Positions 25,149 to 32,851 of a DNA stretch of 64,000 nt are shown piece by piece. Source of the DNA: Orlajensenia sp001423545 (lineage in GTDB: Bacteria > Actinomycetota > Actinomycetes > Actinomycetales > Microbacteriaceae); contig LMOK01000003.1 in assembly GCA_001423545.1 (NCBI GenBank), positions 992,001 through 1,056,000 of the forward strand, given 5' to 3'. The notes under the pieces are model-generated. The model was not told the DNA's origin. It did not search any database and saw only the letters and a program-made list of their open reading frames with translations. The position numbers and the translations under genes were made by a program. Numbering within the stretch: the first letter of the stretch is position 1; each line of letters begins with the position of its first letter.

Positions 25149-25349
25149 TCACTCGCGAAAGCTCGACCCGCGCTCCGCCAACTCCTCGCGGAGGATGCGG
25201 ATCGCCTTCGGACCGACGCCATGCAGGGCCGACAGCTCCGCAGTGGTCACCCCCGACAACTGCTCGTAGCTCGTGAAGCCGTGCGCGGCGAGTTCCCGCC
25301 GGGCCACCTTCCCCAGCGACGGCGGGAACTCCGATTCGTCGTGCGACAT
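25149..25349 (-). CDS. Small helix-hairpin-helix protein
   Basis: The 66-residue protein carries a helix-hairpin-helix unit like that in the RNA polymerase alpha C-terminal domain: SLGKVARRELAAHGFTSYEQLSGVTTAELSALHGVGPKAIRILREELAERG region with the hairpin HGVGPKA. It likely binds DNA non-specifically. GGAGGAGG lies about 6 nt before the ATG at 25349. Small single-HhH proteins of this kind are common in actinobacteria with unknown function. Confidence 0.78.
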   Translation of the reverse strand: MSHDESEFPPSLGKVARRELAAHGFTSYEQLSGVTTAELSALHGVGPKAIRILREELAERGSSFRE

Positions 25350-25386
25350 GACTACCTCCTCCCGCCGGCGCGTTGTCACGCGCCGG

Positions 25387-26355
25387 TCACAGCACCGAGG
25401 CGAGCGACTCCAACGCCTCGAACGGGTCGCCCACGGGGATGAACACGCTGCTGGTCACTCCCGCGGCCGAGAGCTCGGCCAGCCGGGCGCGCACCTGCGC
25501 GGCCGTGCCGGCGAGGGCCAGCTGCGGCACCCAGTCGGCCGGCATCCGTGCGACGAAGTCCTCGCCCGAGGCGCAGTCGGCGCGCAGCGCGGCGAACTCG
25601 GCGGCGAACGGCAGTGGCTCGATATGGGGCGCCCAGTCGGGTTCGCCGATGGCCGCGAGGCCCGGGCGGGCGGCGTCGATGGCGGCGGTGGCATCCGGAT
25701 GCACCGAGCCGATGTTGAAGGTCACGAGCCGGTGCGGCCCCGCGGCCGCGATGTGCCCGAGGGCGGCCCGCGCGTACTCGGGGCCGGCCGGCTCGGCGAG
25801 GATCGTGCCGTCGGCGGAACGGCCCGAGACGGCGAGCGACTTGGGTCCGCGCACGCCCGCGAGCACGGGTGGGGCGGCATCCGGAATCGACGACGGCTCG
25901 AGGGCGGCGTCGGTCAGCTTCACATAGCGCGCCGAGTCCGCGGTGTCGAAGCGCTGCCCGGCGAGCAGGCCGCGCACCGTCGTGAGGTACTCCTCGAGCA
26001 GGGTGAGCGGGCTGGCCGGCCAAGCGCCGACCGACCGCATCCAGTGCGGCATCCCGTGCCCGATTCCCGCGACGAGACGCCCCGGGAACAGCTGCTCGAG
26101 CGTGGCGAGCTCCATGGCTGCGAAGGCGGCATTGCGAGCGCCGGCCGGAAGGATGCCGATGCCCAGCACGATGCGCGACGTCGAAGCGAGAACCGCAGTG
26201 GCCTGCGCGACGCCGCCCCGGAAGCCGAGGTCTTCGACCACCCAGAGCTCGGCGAACCCGAGCTCCTCGGCTCTGCGGGCGAAGAGGATGACGTCGGCGG
26301 CGGGCAGGTCGCGGGGGAGCATGACGGCGATGGCGGCGCCCTGGGATTCGGTCAC
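25387..26355 (-). CDS. LLM-class flavin-dependent oxidoreductase
   Basis: The 322-residue protein is a bacterial-luciferase-like TIM-barrel enzyme using FMN or F420: FARRAEELGFAELWVVEDLG, then RIVLGIGILPAGARNAAFAAMELATLEQLFPGRLVAGIGHGMP, and LAGVRGPKSLAVSGRSADGTILAE. It is single-domain, unlike the fused enzyme at 17083-19363. GTG 26355 is preceded at 6 nt by TAGCGT. Substrate is unknown; several nearby oxidoreductases do not define a pathway. Confidence 0.88.
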   Translation of the reverse strand: MTESQGAAIAVMLPRDLPAADVILFARRAEELGFAELWVVEDLGFRGGVAQATAVLASTSRIVLGIGILPAGARNAAFAAMELATLEQLFPGRLVAGIGHGMPHWMRSVGAWPASPLTLLEEYLTTVRGLLAGQRFDTADSARYVKLTDAALEPSSIPDAAPPVLAGVRGPKSLAVSGRSADGTILAEPAGPEYARAALGHIAAAGPHRLVTFNIGSVHPDATAAIDAARPGLAAIGEPDWAPHIEPLPFAAEFAALRADCASGEDFVARMPADWVPQLALAGTAAQVRARLAELSAAGVTSSVFIPVGDPFEALESLASVL

Positions 26356-26361
26356 CCGGCC

Positions 26362-26367
26362 ACGCTA
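26362..26367 (-). promoter_or_regulatory. -10 box TAGCGT of a leaderless promoter
   Basis: On the minus strand it ends 6 nt before the GTG at 26355. Confidence 0.58.
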
Positions 26368-26419
26368 GCAGCGGGGTCCCGACTGTCGGCGGCGTTGATC
26401 CGTCCGCTGATTCCCCTTC

Positions 26420-26977
26420 TCACCCCTCGGTGAAGGCTGCGCGGAAGATGCCCCGCGCACGCTCCGCCACATGCGGGCGGTCGTCCGCATCCGTCTTCGC
26501 CAGAAGGAACGCGAGCATGCCGATGGCGAGCATCACGTCTTCCGTCGTCACGGCCGAACGGATGCGCCCCGAGGCCCGATCGCGGATGACCAGGGCGTCG
26601 ACCAGCGTCGTCATCCGGCTGGCGAGGTGCTCGGCGCGCTCGTCGTGGCGCGCAGCCGCGGTGAGCTCGATGAGCGCCGTCGAGCTCATGGCCTGCTCGG
26701 CGATTCCGTCGAAGAGCTCGACGAGGGTGGAGCCGGATGCCGCAGAGAGGGTCTCGAGTTCGGCGATGTTGTCGTCGAACACCGCGACCGCGAGGGCGAT
26801 GCGATCGGGGAAATGGCGGTAGAGGCTGCCCTGGCCCACGTCGGCCCGCTTCGCCACCGCACTGAGTGGGGCGTCGAGCCCGGATTCGGAGAAGACCTCG
26901 CGTGCTGCCGCGATGAGGGCGGCCCGATTCGCGGGGCCGGCACTGGGTCCGCGATTCGCCTTCGGTTTCTCAGTCAC
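26420..26977 (-). CDS. TetR-family repressor divergent from steroid-type dehydrogenase
   Basis: The 185-residue protein has the TetR HTH in residues about 15-60 (RAALIAAAREVFSESGLDAPLSAVAKRADVGQGSLYRHFPDRIALA) and an all-helical ligand domain. The GTG start at 26977 has TACGCT 7 nt upstream. A 20-bp inverted repeat (26993-27012) lies between it and the divergent flavoprotein gene, so it very likely represses itself and the dehydrogenase/SDR operon. Ligand is unknown but a steroid or cyclic ketone is a reasonable guess from the target. Confidence 0.9.
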   Translation of the reverse strand: MTEKPKANRGPSAGPANRAALIAAAREVFSESGLDAPLSAVAKRADVGQGSLYRHFPDRIALAVAVFDDNIAELETLSAASGSTLVELFDGIAEQAMSSTALIELTAAARHDERAEHLASRMTTLVDALVIRDRASGRIRSAVTTEDVMLAIGMLAFLLAKTDADDRPHVAERARGIFRAAFTEG

Positions 26978-26984
26978 GAGTGTT

Positions 26985-26990
26985 AGCGTA
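26985..26990 (-). promoter_or_regulatory. -10 box TACGCT of the TetR gene
   Basis: On the minus strand it ends 7 nt before the GTG at 26977 and stands 2 nt from the operator, so bound repressor would block it. Confidence 0.5.
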
Positions 26991-26992
26991 CA

Positions 26993-27012
26993 ACCGGACA
27001 ACGTAGTCCGGT
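26993..27012. promoter_or_regulatory. 20-bp inverted-repeat operator
   Basis: ACCGGAC-AACGTA-GTCCGGT has perfect 7-bp arms and a 6-nt spacer, the size of a TetR-type operator. It lies in the 47-nt space between the divergent start codons at 26977 and 27025. Confidence 0.75.
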
Positions 27013-27024
27013 ATGGAGAGTGAC

Positions 27025-28758
27025 ATGTCGAAGGAATGGGACCGCGAGGTCGATCTGCTCGTCGTCGGAACGGGAGCATCGGGTCTGACCGCTGCCATCA
27101 CCGCGGCCGATGCCGGACTCGCAACACTCGTCGTGGAGAGCACCGAGAGGTGGGGCGGCACCACGATGCGCAGCGGCGGCGGTCTGTGGATGCCCACGAA
27201 TCCGCTGATCAGCACCTTCGCCGCCCCGGATTCCGTCGAGGACGCCCTCACCTACCTGGAGGCGGCGATCGGCAGCGATGCCGGGCCGGCGTCGAGTCCC
27301 GAACGTCGTCGGGCGTTCGTCAACGCCGTCATCCCGGTGTTCCGGATGCTCGAGCGTCTGGGTATGCAGTGGTCGCCGGCCAAGCAGTATCCCGACTACT
27401 ACCCCGATCGCCCCGGTGGCCGGGTAGGCCGTTCGATCGAGCCGAAGCCATTCGACGCCAAGCGCCTGGGTGACGCCTTCGCGACGTCCCGTGCCGGTGA
27501 CGGTCTGCCGATTCCGTTGAAGAACGACGACGTCTGGCTGCTCTCGCGCGCCTGGTCGACTCCGAGCGGCTTCGTGCGCGGTGCCCGCTTCGTGTTCCGT
27601 GCGCTCGGCGGCATCGTCACCGGGAAGAAGCTCTACGGCATGGGGTCGGCTCTCGCGATGAGCCTCATGCAGATGGTGCGGACGCAGGGCACCGAGGTGC
27701 TGCTCAGCAGCCCGCTCACCGACCTCGTGCTCGAGGACGGCGTCGTGATCGGTGCCGTCGTGACGACCCCGACCGGCGAACTGCGCATCCGCACCCGCCG
27801 CGGAGTGATGCTCGGCGCCGGCGGCTTCGCCATGAACTCGGCCTGGCGCGAGAAGTACCACGGCATTCCGGGCTACAGCTCGGCAGCCGACGGCGACCTC
27901 GGCACGGCGATCGAGATCGGCAACCGGGCCGGGGGCGCCCTGGCTCTCATGGACGACGCGTGGTGGGGCGCATCCGTTCCCATCGAGGGCAAGCAGGCGC
28001 TGTTCGTGCTCAACGAGCGCAGCGATCCGTTCAGCATCGTCGTCGACCAGTCGGGTCGGCGCTACCTCAACGAGTCCGAGAGCTACATCGACTTCGGCCA
28101 CGACCTGCTCGAGCGCAACCGCACCACGCCCGCGAACCCGTCGTGGCTCGTCGTCGACAAGCGCCATCGCCAGCGCTACATGTTCGCCGCGGCCCTCACC
28201 GACGGTAAGAGCCTGCGGAAATCGGGGACCATGGTGACGGCGGACACCATCGCCGAGCTCGCCACCCTCATGCGCGTCGACGGCGCGACGCTGCAGGCGA
28301 CCATCGACCGCTTCAACGGCTTCGCCCGCAGCGGCGTCGACGAGGACTTCGGCCGCGGACGCACCGTCTACGACAACTACTACGGCGACCCGCGCGTGAA
28401 GCCGAACCCGAACCTCGGCCCCGTCGAGAAGGGGCCGTTCACGGCCGTGAAGCTCGTGCCGGGCGACCTCGGCACGAAGGGCGGACTGGTGACGGATGAG
28501 CACGCCCGCGTGCTCGACGAGGCCGGCGCCGTCATCCCCGGCCTCTACGCCGCAGGCAACACCACGGCATCCGTCATGGGTCGCACCTACCCCGGACCCG
28601 GCTCCACCATCGCGCCCGCCGTGATCTTCGGCTACCTCGGCGCCCTGCATGCAGCCGAGGCCGAGATCTTCGACGGGGCAGAACCCGTCGATGCCGCATC
28701 CGACGACGTCACCGTCACCTCGACCACCCCAGAAGAACAGAAGGAAACATCAGCATGA
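27025..28758 (+). CDS. FAD-dependent dehydrogenase, 3-ketosteroid-delta1-dehydrogenase-like
   Basis: The 577-residue flavoprotein has an N-terminal FAD Rossmann motif (VVGTGASGLTAAITAADAG, then VVESTERWGGTTMRSGGGLWMP) and a C-terminal FAD block VIPGLYAAGNTTASVMGRTYPGPGSTIAPAVIFG that is characteristic of the KstD / 3-ketosteroid dehydrogenase family. These enzymes introduce a double bond in ring A of 3-ketosteroids; relatives also act on other cyclic ketones. ATG 27025 is preferred over 27013 because GGAG lies 5 nt upstream of it. The gene overlaps the SDR start (ATGA), and its operator suggests TetR control. Confidence 0.88.
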   Translation: MSKEWDREVDLLVVGTGASGLTAAITAADAGLATLVVESTERWGGTTMRSGGGLWMPTNPLISTFAAPDSVEDALTYLEAAIGSDAGPASSPERRRAFVNAVIPVFRMLERLGMQWSPAKQYPDYYPDRPGGRVGRSIEPKPFDAKRLGDAFATSRAGDGLPIPLKNDDVWLLSRAWSTPSGFVRGARFVFRALGGIVTGKKLYGMGSALAMSLMQMVRTQGTEVLLSSPLTDLVLEDGVVIGAVVTTPTGELRIRTRRGVMLGAGGFAMNSAWREKYHGIPGYSSAADGDLGTAIEIGNRAGGALALMDDAWWGASVPIEGKQALFVLNERSDPFSIVVDQSGRRYLNESESYIDFGHDLLERNRTTPANPSWLVVDKRHRQRYMFAAALTDGKSLRKSGTMVTADTIAELATLMRVDGATLQATIDRFNGFARSGVDEDFGRGRTVYDNYYGDPRVKPNPNLGPVEKGPFTAVKLVPGDLGTKGGLVTDEHARVLDEAGAVIPGLYAAGNTTASVMGRTYPGPGSTIAPAVIFGYLGALHAAEAEIFDGAEPVDAASDDVTVTSTTPEEQKETSA

Positions 28759-29834
28759 GCACCCCCGCACCCCTCACCGGCGACTCCTCCATCAAGACCT
28801 GGCTCGAGCACCCCGTCGGCGGCCCCATCCTGCGCGAGATGCTCGCTCAGTCAGGACAGGATGCCGACGTTCTGAAGCCCGTGCACCGCCTGGCTCTGAA
28901 GCGCCTCATCAAGCTCAGCAAGGGCCAGTTCTCGCAGGACGCCGTCGACGCCCTCGTGGCACGTGCCGCTGCCGGGGATGTTCCGGCCGGCGCGGCGGAT
29001 GCTGCTCCTGCGGCCGGCGCGGCAGCCGTCACCACCGACACCGAGGAGGTCGTGCCCGTCGCCGAGGCCCCCGAGTGGGTCGAGAAGGTGACCGGCGGAC
29101 GCTTCGCCGGCCAGACCATCATCGTCACGGGCGCGGGTTCCGGCATCGGTCGTGCCACCGCCTCGCGCGTGGCCCGAGAGGGAGGGCGGGTGATCGCCGT
29201 CGACATCTCGCAGGAGCGTCTCGACGAGTTCGCGGCCGACCACGCCGGAGCGGATGTCGTCGTGGTGTCGGGTGACATCACGGATGACGCCGCCATCGCG
29301 GCGATCGTGGAGGCGGCGGGCGACCGCATCGACGGCCTGGCCAACGTCGCCGGCATCATGGACGACATGACGCCGGTCGGCGAAGTGACCGACGCCGTGT
29401 GGGACCGCGTGTTCCGCATCAACGTGACCGGCACCATGAAGCTCACCCGCGCCGTCATCCCCGTGATGCTCGCGCAGGCGAAGGGCTCGATCGTGAACAC
29501 GGCGTCCGAGGCGGCGCTCCGCGGCTCGGCTGCCGGTGTCGCCTACACGGCGTCGAAGCACGCCGTGGCCGGCATCACCAAGTCGACCGCGTTCATGTAC
29601 GGCCCGAGCGGCATCCGCGTGAACGCCGTGGCTCCCGGCCCCACGATCACGAACATCGAGGCGTCGTTCGGCTCACCCCTCGGAGCATCGCGCGTGCAGC
29701 TGGCGATGACCCTGCTGCCGGATGCAGCCGAGGCCGAGGCCCTCGCAGCCTCGATCACGTTCCTGCTCAGCGACGACGGCGTGAACGTCAACGGCGTCAT
29801 CCTCCCGTCGGACGGCGGCTGGTCGGTCGCCTAG
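28755..29834 (+). CDS. SDR oxidoreductase with helical N-terminal domain
   Basis: The 359-residue protein has a C-terminal classical SDR domain from about 115: TGAGSGIGR cofactor motif, NVAGIMDDM, catalytic S (NTASEAALRG), YTASK with Tyr and Lys, and a final GVILPSDGGWSVA. Residues about 10-75 form an extra helical unit (SIKTWLEHPVGGPILREML, VLKPVHRLALKRLIKLSKGQ) not present in standard SDRs, followed by an Ala/Pro-rich linker. Its start overlaps the dehydrogenase stop, so the two enzymes are made together, probably for sequential oxidation/reduction of one cyclic substrate. The role of the extra domain is unknown. Confidence 0.87.
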   Translation: MSTPAPLTGDSSIKTWLEHPVGGPILREMLAQSGQDADVLKPVHRLALKRLIKLSKGQFSQDAVDALVARAAAGDVPAGAADAAPAAGAAAVTTDTEEVVPVAEAPEWVEKVTGGRFAGQTIIVTGAGSGIGRATASRVAREGGRVIAVDISQERLDEFAADHAGADVVVVSGDITDDAAIAAIVEAAGDRIDGLANVAGIMDDMTPVGEVTDAVWDRVFRINVTGTMKLTRAVIPVMLAQAKGSIVNTASEAALRGSAAGVAYTASKHAVAGITKSTAFMYGPSGIRVNAVAPGPTITNIEASFGSPLGASRVQLAMTLLPDAAEAEALAASITFLLSDDGVNVNGVILPSDGGWSVA

Positions 29835-29841
29835 CGGTCGA

Positions 29842-29930
29842 GGCGCTTCGGGCGGTCGCTTCGCCCGGCCCTCAGCGACCGGTGACCTGACCCGCTCGCC
29901 GAGGCCCGGACGGAGTCCGCGGCCGAAGCG
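29842..29930. repeat. Dispersed palindromic element, halves in reverse order (R5)
   Basis: Here the CGCTTCGGGCGGTCGCTTCG half comes first and the CTCGCCGAGGCCCGGACGGA half second, so the outer ends are GCGCTTCGG and CCGAAGCG. It lies between convergent genes. Confidence 0.78.
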
Positions 29931-29938
29931 TCACGAGG

Positions 29939-30364
29939 TCACCCGCACCTCGCGCAGAGTTCCCGGCGGATCCATTCCGCCGCGGAACTCTGCTCGAGCG
30001 TCCCGCTCCGGATGCCGCTCGTGAACGTGATCGCGGACTCGGTGAGGCGCCCATCGGCCGAGTCGGGGGCGTCGCGCCCCACGTGCACCGAGAGCCAGCG
30101 CGTGAGCGGAGCCCCGAGCCGTGCGCTCACGGCGACGAGTCCGGCGAAGTGCCGTGCCTGGCCGTTCGTGCCGTCATCGAGGTGTCGCCGGAATCCTCGC
30201 CCGTGCAGCACGTTGCGCCCGCCGAGCCCGGCGTCGATGAACCACAACGGACCCGTGCGCACCCCGCCGGCGGCGGAGCCCAGCTCGACCAGGAAGCGGC
30301 GGGACGAGTACCCGGACGATGCGAGCCGCGCCGCGGTCTCGGCGAGTGCGGCGCAGGCGTCCAT
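29939..30364 (-). CDS. Hypothetical protein
   Basis: I do not recognise this 141-residue protein. It is soluble, with an N-terminal helix (DACAALAETAARLASSG), a central LWFIDAGLGGRNVLHGRGFRRHLDDGTNGQARHFAGLVAVSARLGAP block that looks conserved, and a C-terminal helix with LTESAITFTSG and WIRRELCARC. TAGGCT stands 6 nt before the ATG at 30364. A palindromic-element half copy lies upstream and a full copy downstream. Confidence 0.65.
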   Translation of the reverse strand: MDACAALAETAARLASSGYSSRRFLVELGSAAGGVRTGPLWFIDAGLGGRNVLHGRGFRRHLDDGTNGQARHFAGLVAVSARLGAPLTRWLSVHVGRDAPDSADGRLTESAITFTSGIRSGTLEQSSAAEWIRRELCARCG

Positions 30365-30370
30365 CCCTCC

Positions 30371-30376
30371 AGCCTA
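30371..30376 (-). promoter_or_regulatory. -10 box TAGGCT of a leaderless promoter
   Basis: On the minus strand it ends 6 nt before the ATG at 30364; the GGAGGG between them touches the ATG and is too close to act as a ribosome site. Confidence 0.55.
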
Positions 30377-30396
30377 GGGATGCTCCGCCCGGTGGT

Positions 30397-30433
30397 GCGC
30401 TTCGGCCGCGGACTCCGTCCTGGCCTCGGCGAA
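30397..30433. repeat. Half copy of dispersed palindromic element (R6)
   Basis: GCGCTTCGGCCGCGGACTCC then GTCCTGGCCTCGGCGAAC matches the inverted form of the left half (GCCGAGG-GGACG-GTCCGCG-CGAAGC). It lies between two minus-strand genes. Confidence 0.65.
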
Positions 30434-30444
30434 CGGAGCGAGAC

Positions 30445-31002
30445 CTATTCCGCCGCGGCCGCCTTGCGCTCGCGGAACGCGATCATGTTCATGCGGCTGC
30501 CGCAGCGCACGGTGCAGAACCGCTTCGAGCCGTTCCGGGACAGGTCGAGGATGAGCCCGGTGCAGTTGTCTGCCTCGCAGATCCGCAGGCGCTGCATCTC
30601 GTCCATGCGGATGACGTCCATCAGCGCGACCGCGGCCTCGACCCGCATCCGCTCGCCCAGAGGGGCGTCGTTCGAGGTCGCGTGCAGGTGCCAGTCGATG
30701 TCGTCGTGCCTGGCGAGGTAGGGCAGGGCGTTCGCCTCGCGCAGCATGCGGTTCACCTCCCCCACGGCGTCATCCCGATCCAGGGTCCAGAGATGCCTGA
30801 TCTGCTCCCGGGTGTCGAGCACGTCGAGGCGCTCGGCCTCGTCTCCGTCGATGCGTCCGGTGAACGGATACTGCTGCAGGAGTGCCGCCAGGTCCTCGAC
30901 GGTCCCGAGCTCCTCCAGGTCGCTGCGCGACGCGCCCGCCGCGGTGTTCCCGAGCTCCACGGCGAACTCGAGGGCCACGACGGTGTCATGGGCAAACTGC
31001 AT
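30445..31002 (-). CDS. ABATE/CGNR zinc-finger regulator (CGSR variant)
   Basis: The 185-residue protein has an N-terminal ABATE-type helical domain (about 1-125; MQFAHDTVVALEFAVELGNT) and a C-terminal CGNR zinc finger with CEADNC, then RFCTVRCGSRMNMIAFRER. The motif is usually CGNR; here Asn is replaced by Ser while all zinc Cys remain. These proteins are presumed stress-responsive transcription regulators. AGGAG lies 6 nt before the ATG. It is divergent from a DMT exporter gene, its likely target. Confidence 0.88.
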   Translation of the reverse strand: MQFAHDTVVALEFAVELGNTAAGASRSDLEELGTVEDLAALLQQYPFTGRIDGDEAERLDVLDTREQIRHLWTLDRDDAVGEVNRMLREANALPYLARHDDIDWHLHATSNDAPLGERMRVEAAVALMDVIRMDEMQRLRICEADNCTGLILDLSRNGSKRFCTVRCGSRMNMIAFRERKAAAAE

Positions 31003-31030
31003 GTTGACTCCTAACGAGGGCGGGAGTAGC

Positions 31031-31043
31031 GTTATGAGCTAAC
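31031..31043. promoter_or_regulatory. Candidate operator GTTA-N5-TAAC
   Basis: A short inverted repeat GTTA-TGAGC-TAAC lies in the 103-nt space between the divergent CGNR regulator and exporter genes. TAACG is repeated on both sides (31011 and 31056 areas). Assignment to the regulator is inferred from position only. Confidence 0.35.
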
Positions 31044-31105
31044 AACAGTTCAACCCTAACGCGGTTTTCGTCGATCCCGGCGAGCGGGTGTTCGACGGAG
31101 GCATC

Positions 31106-32080
31106 GTGAGAATATCGTCCACAGCATCCGGTCTGGCGATCGCCGTGATCGCCGCAGCCTCGTTCGGAACCTCGGGCGTGCTCATGAAGCCGCTCCTGGA
31201 GGCCGGCTGGTCTCCGGCAGCTGCCGTCACCGCCCGGGCCATCGGCGGGGCGATCATCCTGCTGCCGATCACCCTGATCGCGCTGCGTGGAAAGTGGGAC
31301 GCACTCTGGCGGGCGCGCTGGCGCGTGCTCATCATGGGCGTCGTCGGCGTGGCCTCCACGCAGTTCTTCTACTTCGCGGCCATTCGCACGGTTCCGGTCT
31401 CGACCGCGATCCTCATCGAGCTGCTCGCACCACTGCTTCTGGTCGGCGTGGTCTGGGCCAGGACGCTCCGGATGCCGAAGCCCCTCGTGCTCGCAGGCTC
31501 GGCGCTGGCGATCGTCGGCCTCGTCATGGTCATCGGTCCCGGCTCCATCGGAGCGCCGGACCCCATCGGCCTGCTGTTCTCCGTGCTCGCGATGGTGGCC
31601 TGCGCCGTCTACTTCGTGATCGCTGCACGACCGAGCGACGGCCTGCCGCCCGTCGCCTTCGCCGGCGTAGGTCTCGTCATCGGCGCGCTCACTCTCAGCG
31701 TGCTCGCGCTCATCGGAGTGCTCCCGTTCACGGCCACCTTCGGCGACCTGCCGTTGCTCGGCGCGATGCTCCCCTGGTGGGTGCCCCTGCTGTTCGTCGC
31801 CGTGGTGAGCACTGCGCTGGCCTACGTGGCCGGCATCACGGCAGCGGAGTCCTTGGGTTCCAGGCTGGCGTCATTCGCCGGGCTGCTCGAGGTGGTGTTC
31901 GCCGCCCTCTTCGCCTGGATCCTGTTGGGCGAGGCGCTGGCGCCGCTCCAGCTCCTCGGCGGCGCGCTCATCCTGGGCGGCATCGCCGCCGTGAAGGCGG
32001 CGGAGCCCGCGGAGGGGCCGGTCGAACTTCCGCTCGCCGAGGCCCGGGCGGAGCGACCGGTCGACGTCCCCGCTCGCTGA
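31106..32080 (+). CDS. EamA/DMT-superfamily transporter
   Basis: The 324-residue protein has ten membrane segments in two EamA repeats, as in small-molecule exporters of the RhtA/YdcZ type. GTG 31106 is used because GGAGG lies 4 nt upstream; an in-frame GTG at 31088 precedes that site. The last about 17 residues (LAEARAERPVDVPAR) are encoded by a copy of the dispersed palindromic element, so the normal C-terminus was probably replaced or extended. Divergent from the CGNR regulator, which may control it. Substrate unknown. Confidence 0.87.
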   Translation: MRISSTASGLAIAVIAAASFGTSGVLMKPLLEAGWSPAAAVTARAIGGAIILLPITLIALRGKWDALWRARWRVLIMGVVGVASTQFFYFAAIRTVPVSTAILIELLAPLLLVGVVWARTLRMPKPLVLAGSALAIVGLVMVIGPGSIGAPDPIGLLFSVLAMVACAVYFVIAARPSDGLPPVAFAGVGLVIGALTLSVLALIGVLPFTATFGDLPLLGAMLPWWVPLLFVAVVSTALAYVAGITAAESLGSRLASFAGLLEVVFAALFAWILLGEALAPLQLLGGALILGGIAAVKAAEPAEGPVELPLAEARAERPVDVPAR

Positions 32081-32126
32081 GGGCGGGCCGGAGCGACCGC
32101 GAACTTCGTCTGAGCCTCAGCGAACG
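32031..32126. repeat. Dispersed palindromic element overlapping a gene end (R7)
   Basis: CTCGCCGAGGCCCGGGCGGA, GGTCGACGTCCCCGCTCGCTG and CCTCAGCGAACG blocks form a diverged copy. It supplies the last codons and the TGA of the exporter gene and lies before the convergent FBP gene. Confidence 0.68.
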
Positions 32127-32133
32127 AGAGGGA

Positions 32134-32634
32134 TCAGGCCCCGGCCACCGTCGCCGCGAACGCAGCCGCGCGCACGCGGAGTCCCCGCATCCGCTCCTGC
32201 CGCGCAGCCTCGACGTCGAACCCGATGTAGGCCACGGGCGGTTTCCGGCGCACGTTCGTCGAGCACTCGAAGTCGGCGCACACCAGGGTGCCGGCCGTGT
32301 CGCCGTTGCGTCCGGCCGGGCCCGCGAGGCGTGCGCCGAAGAAGACCACGTCATTGGGCAGGGTCACGTCCTGGCACCACGAGCATTGCGCCCGCTTCTG
32401 CGGTGAGGCCTTGGCCTGCTGCAGCATCACCCCGACCAGCTCGTCGTCGGGTCCGCCGATGCCGGGCACCACGATGTAGGCGCGGCGGGCGATCTTGCGG
32501 TCGCGCCAACCGAGGAAGTCGAGGCGTTCCCAGTCGAGCTCGGCGAAATCGGGCGGCAGGGTGATGTCGGTGGTCTCCTTGCGCGAGGCGTTCACAAAGC
32601 TCGCACGGATGGTCTTCTCGCTGGTGGGCAGCAT
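32134..32634 (-). CDS. FBP/FusB-type elongation factor G-binding protein
   Basis: The 166-residue protein matches the FBP domain family: N-terminal helical part (LDFLGWRDRKIARRAYIVVP) and a treble-clef zinc finger with CSWC near residue 84 and CADFEC near 119, followed by VRRKPPVAYIGFDVEAARQERMRGLR. Zinc-finger FusB-like proteins bind EF-G and help release it from the ribosome; in staphylococci this gives fusidic acid resistance. In actinobacteria the homolog is chromosomal and its natural role is not settled. The ATG is at 32634. Confidence 0.85.
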   Translation of the reverse strand: MLPTSEKTIRASFVNASRKETTDITLPPDFAELDWERLDFLGWRDRKIARRAYIVVPGIGGPDDELVGVMLQQAKASPQKRAQCSWCQDVTLPNDVVFFGARLAGPAGRNGDTAGTLVCADFECSTNVRRKPPVAYIGFDVEAARQERMRGLRVRAAAFAATVAGA

Positions 32635-32851
32635 GGTTCTTCTCCAGTCATGGACCCGCGCGTCGACGTCTCGGAAGGACGGATGCTGCGGGCGGTGGTT
32701 CGTTCGAGTGAGGGAGGGGTAGCGACTACCTGCCGCCGGCGGGTGAAGCGCCGACGACCTCCCGACGCCCCGAGGGCAGTGCGAACGAACCGGAGGAACT
32801 CATGCGGCCAGCCTACGCCCGGTCGATGGGCGCATCCTGTGTCGCACGATT

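Noticed and set aside
26983..28650. 555-codon minus-strand frame opposite the KstD-like gene
   Set aside because: Shadow of the real gene; no motif.
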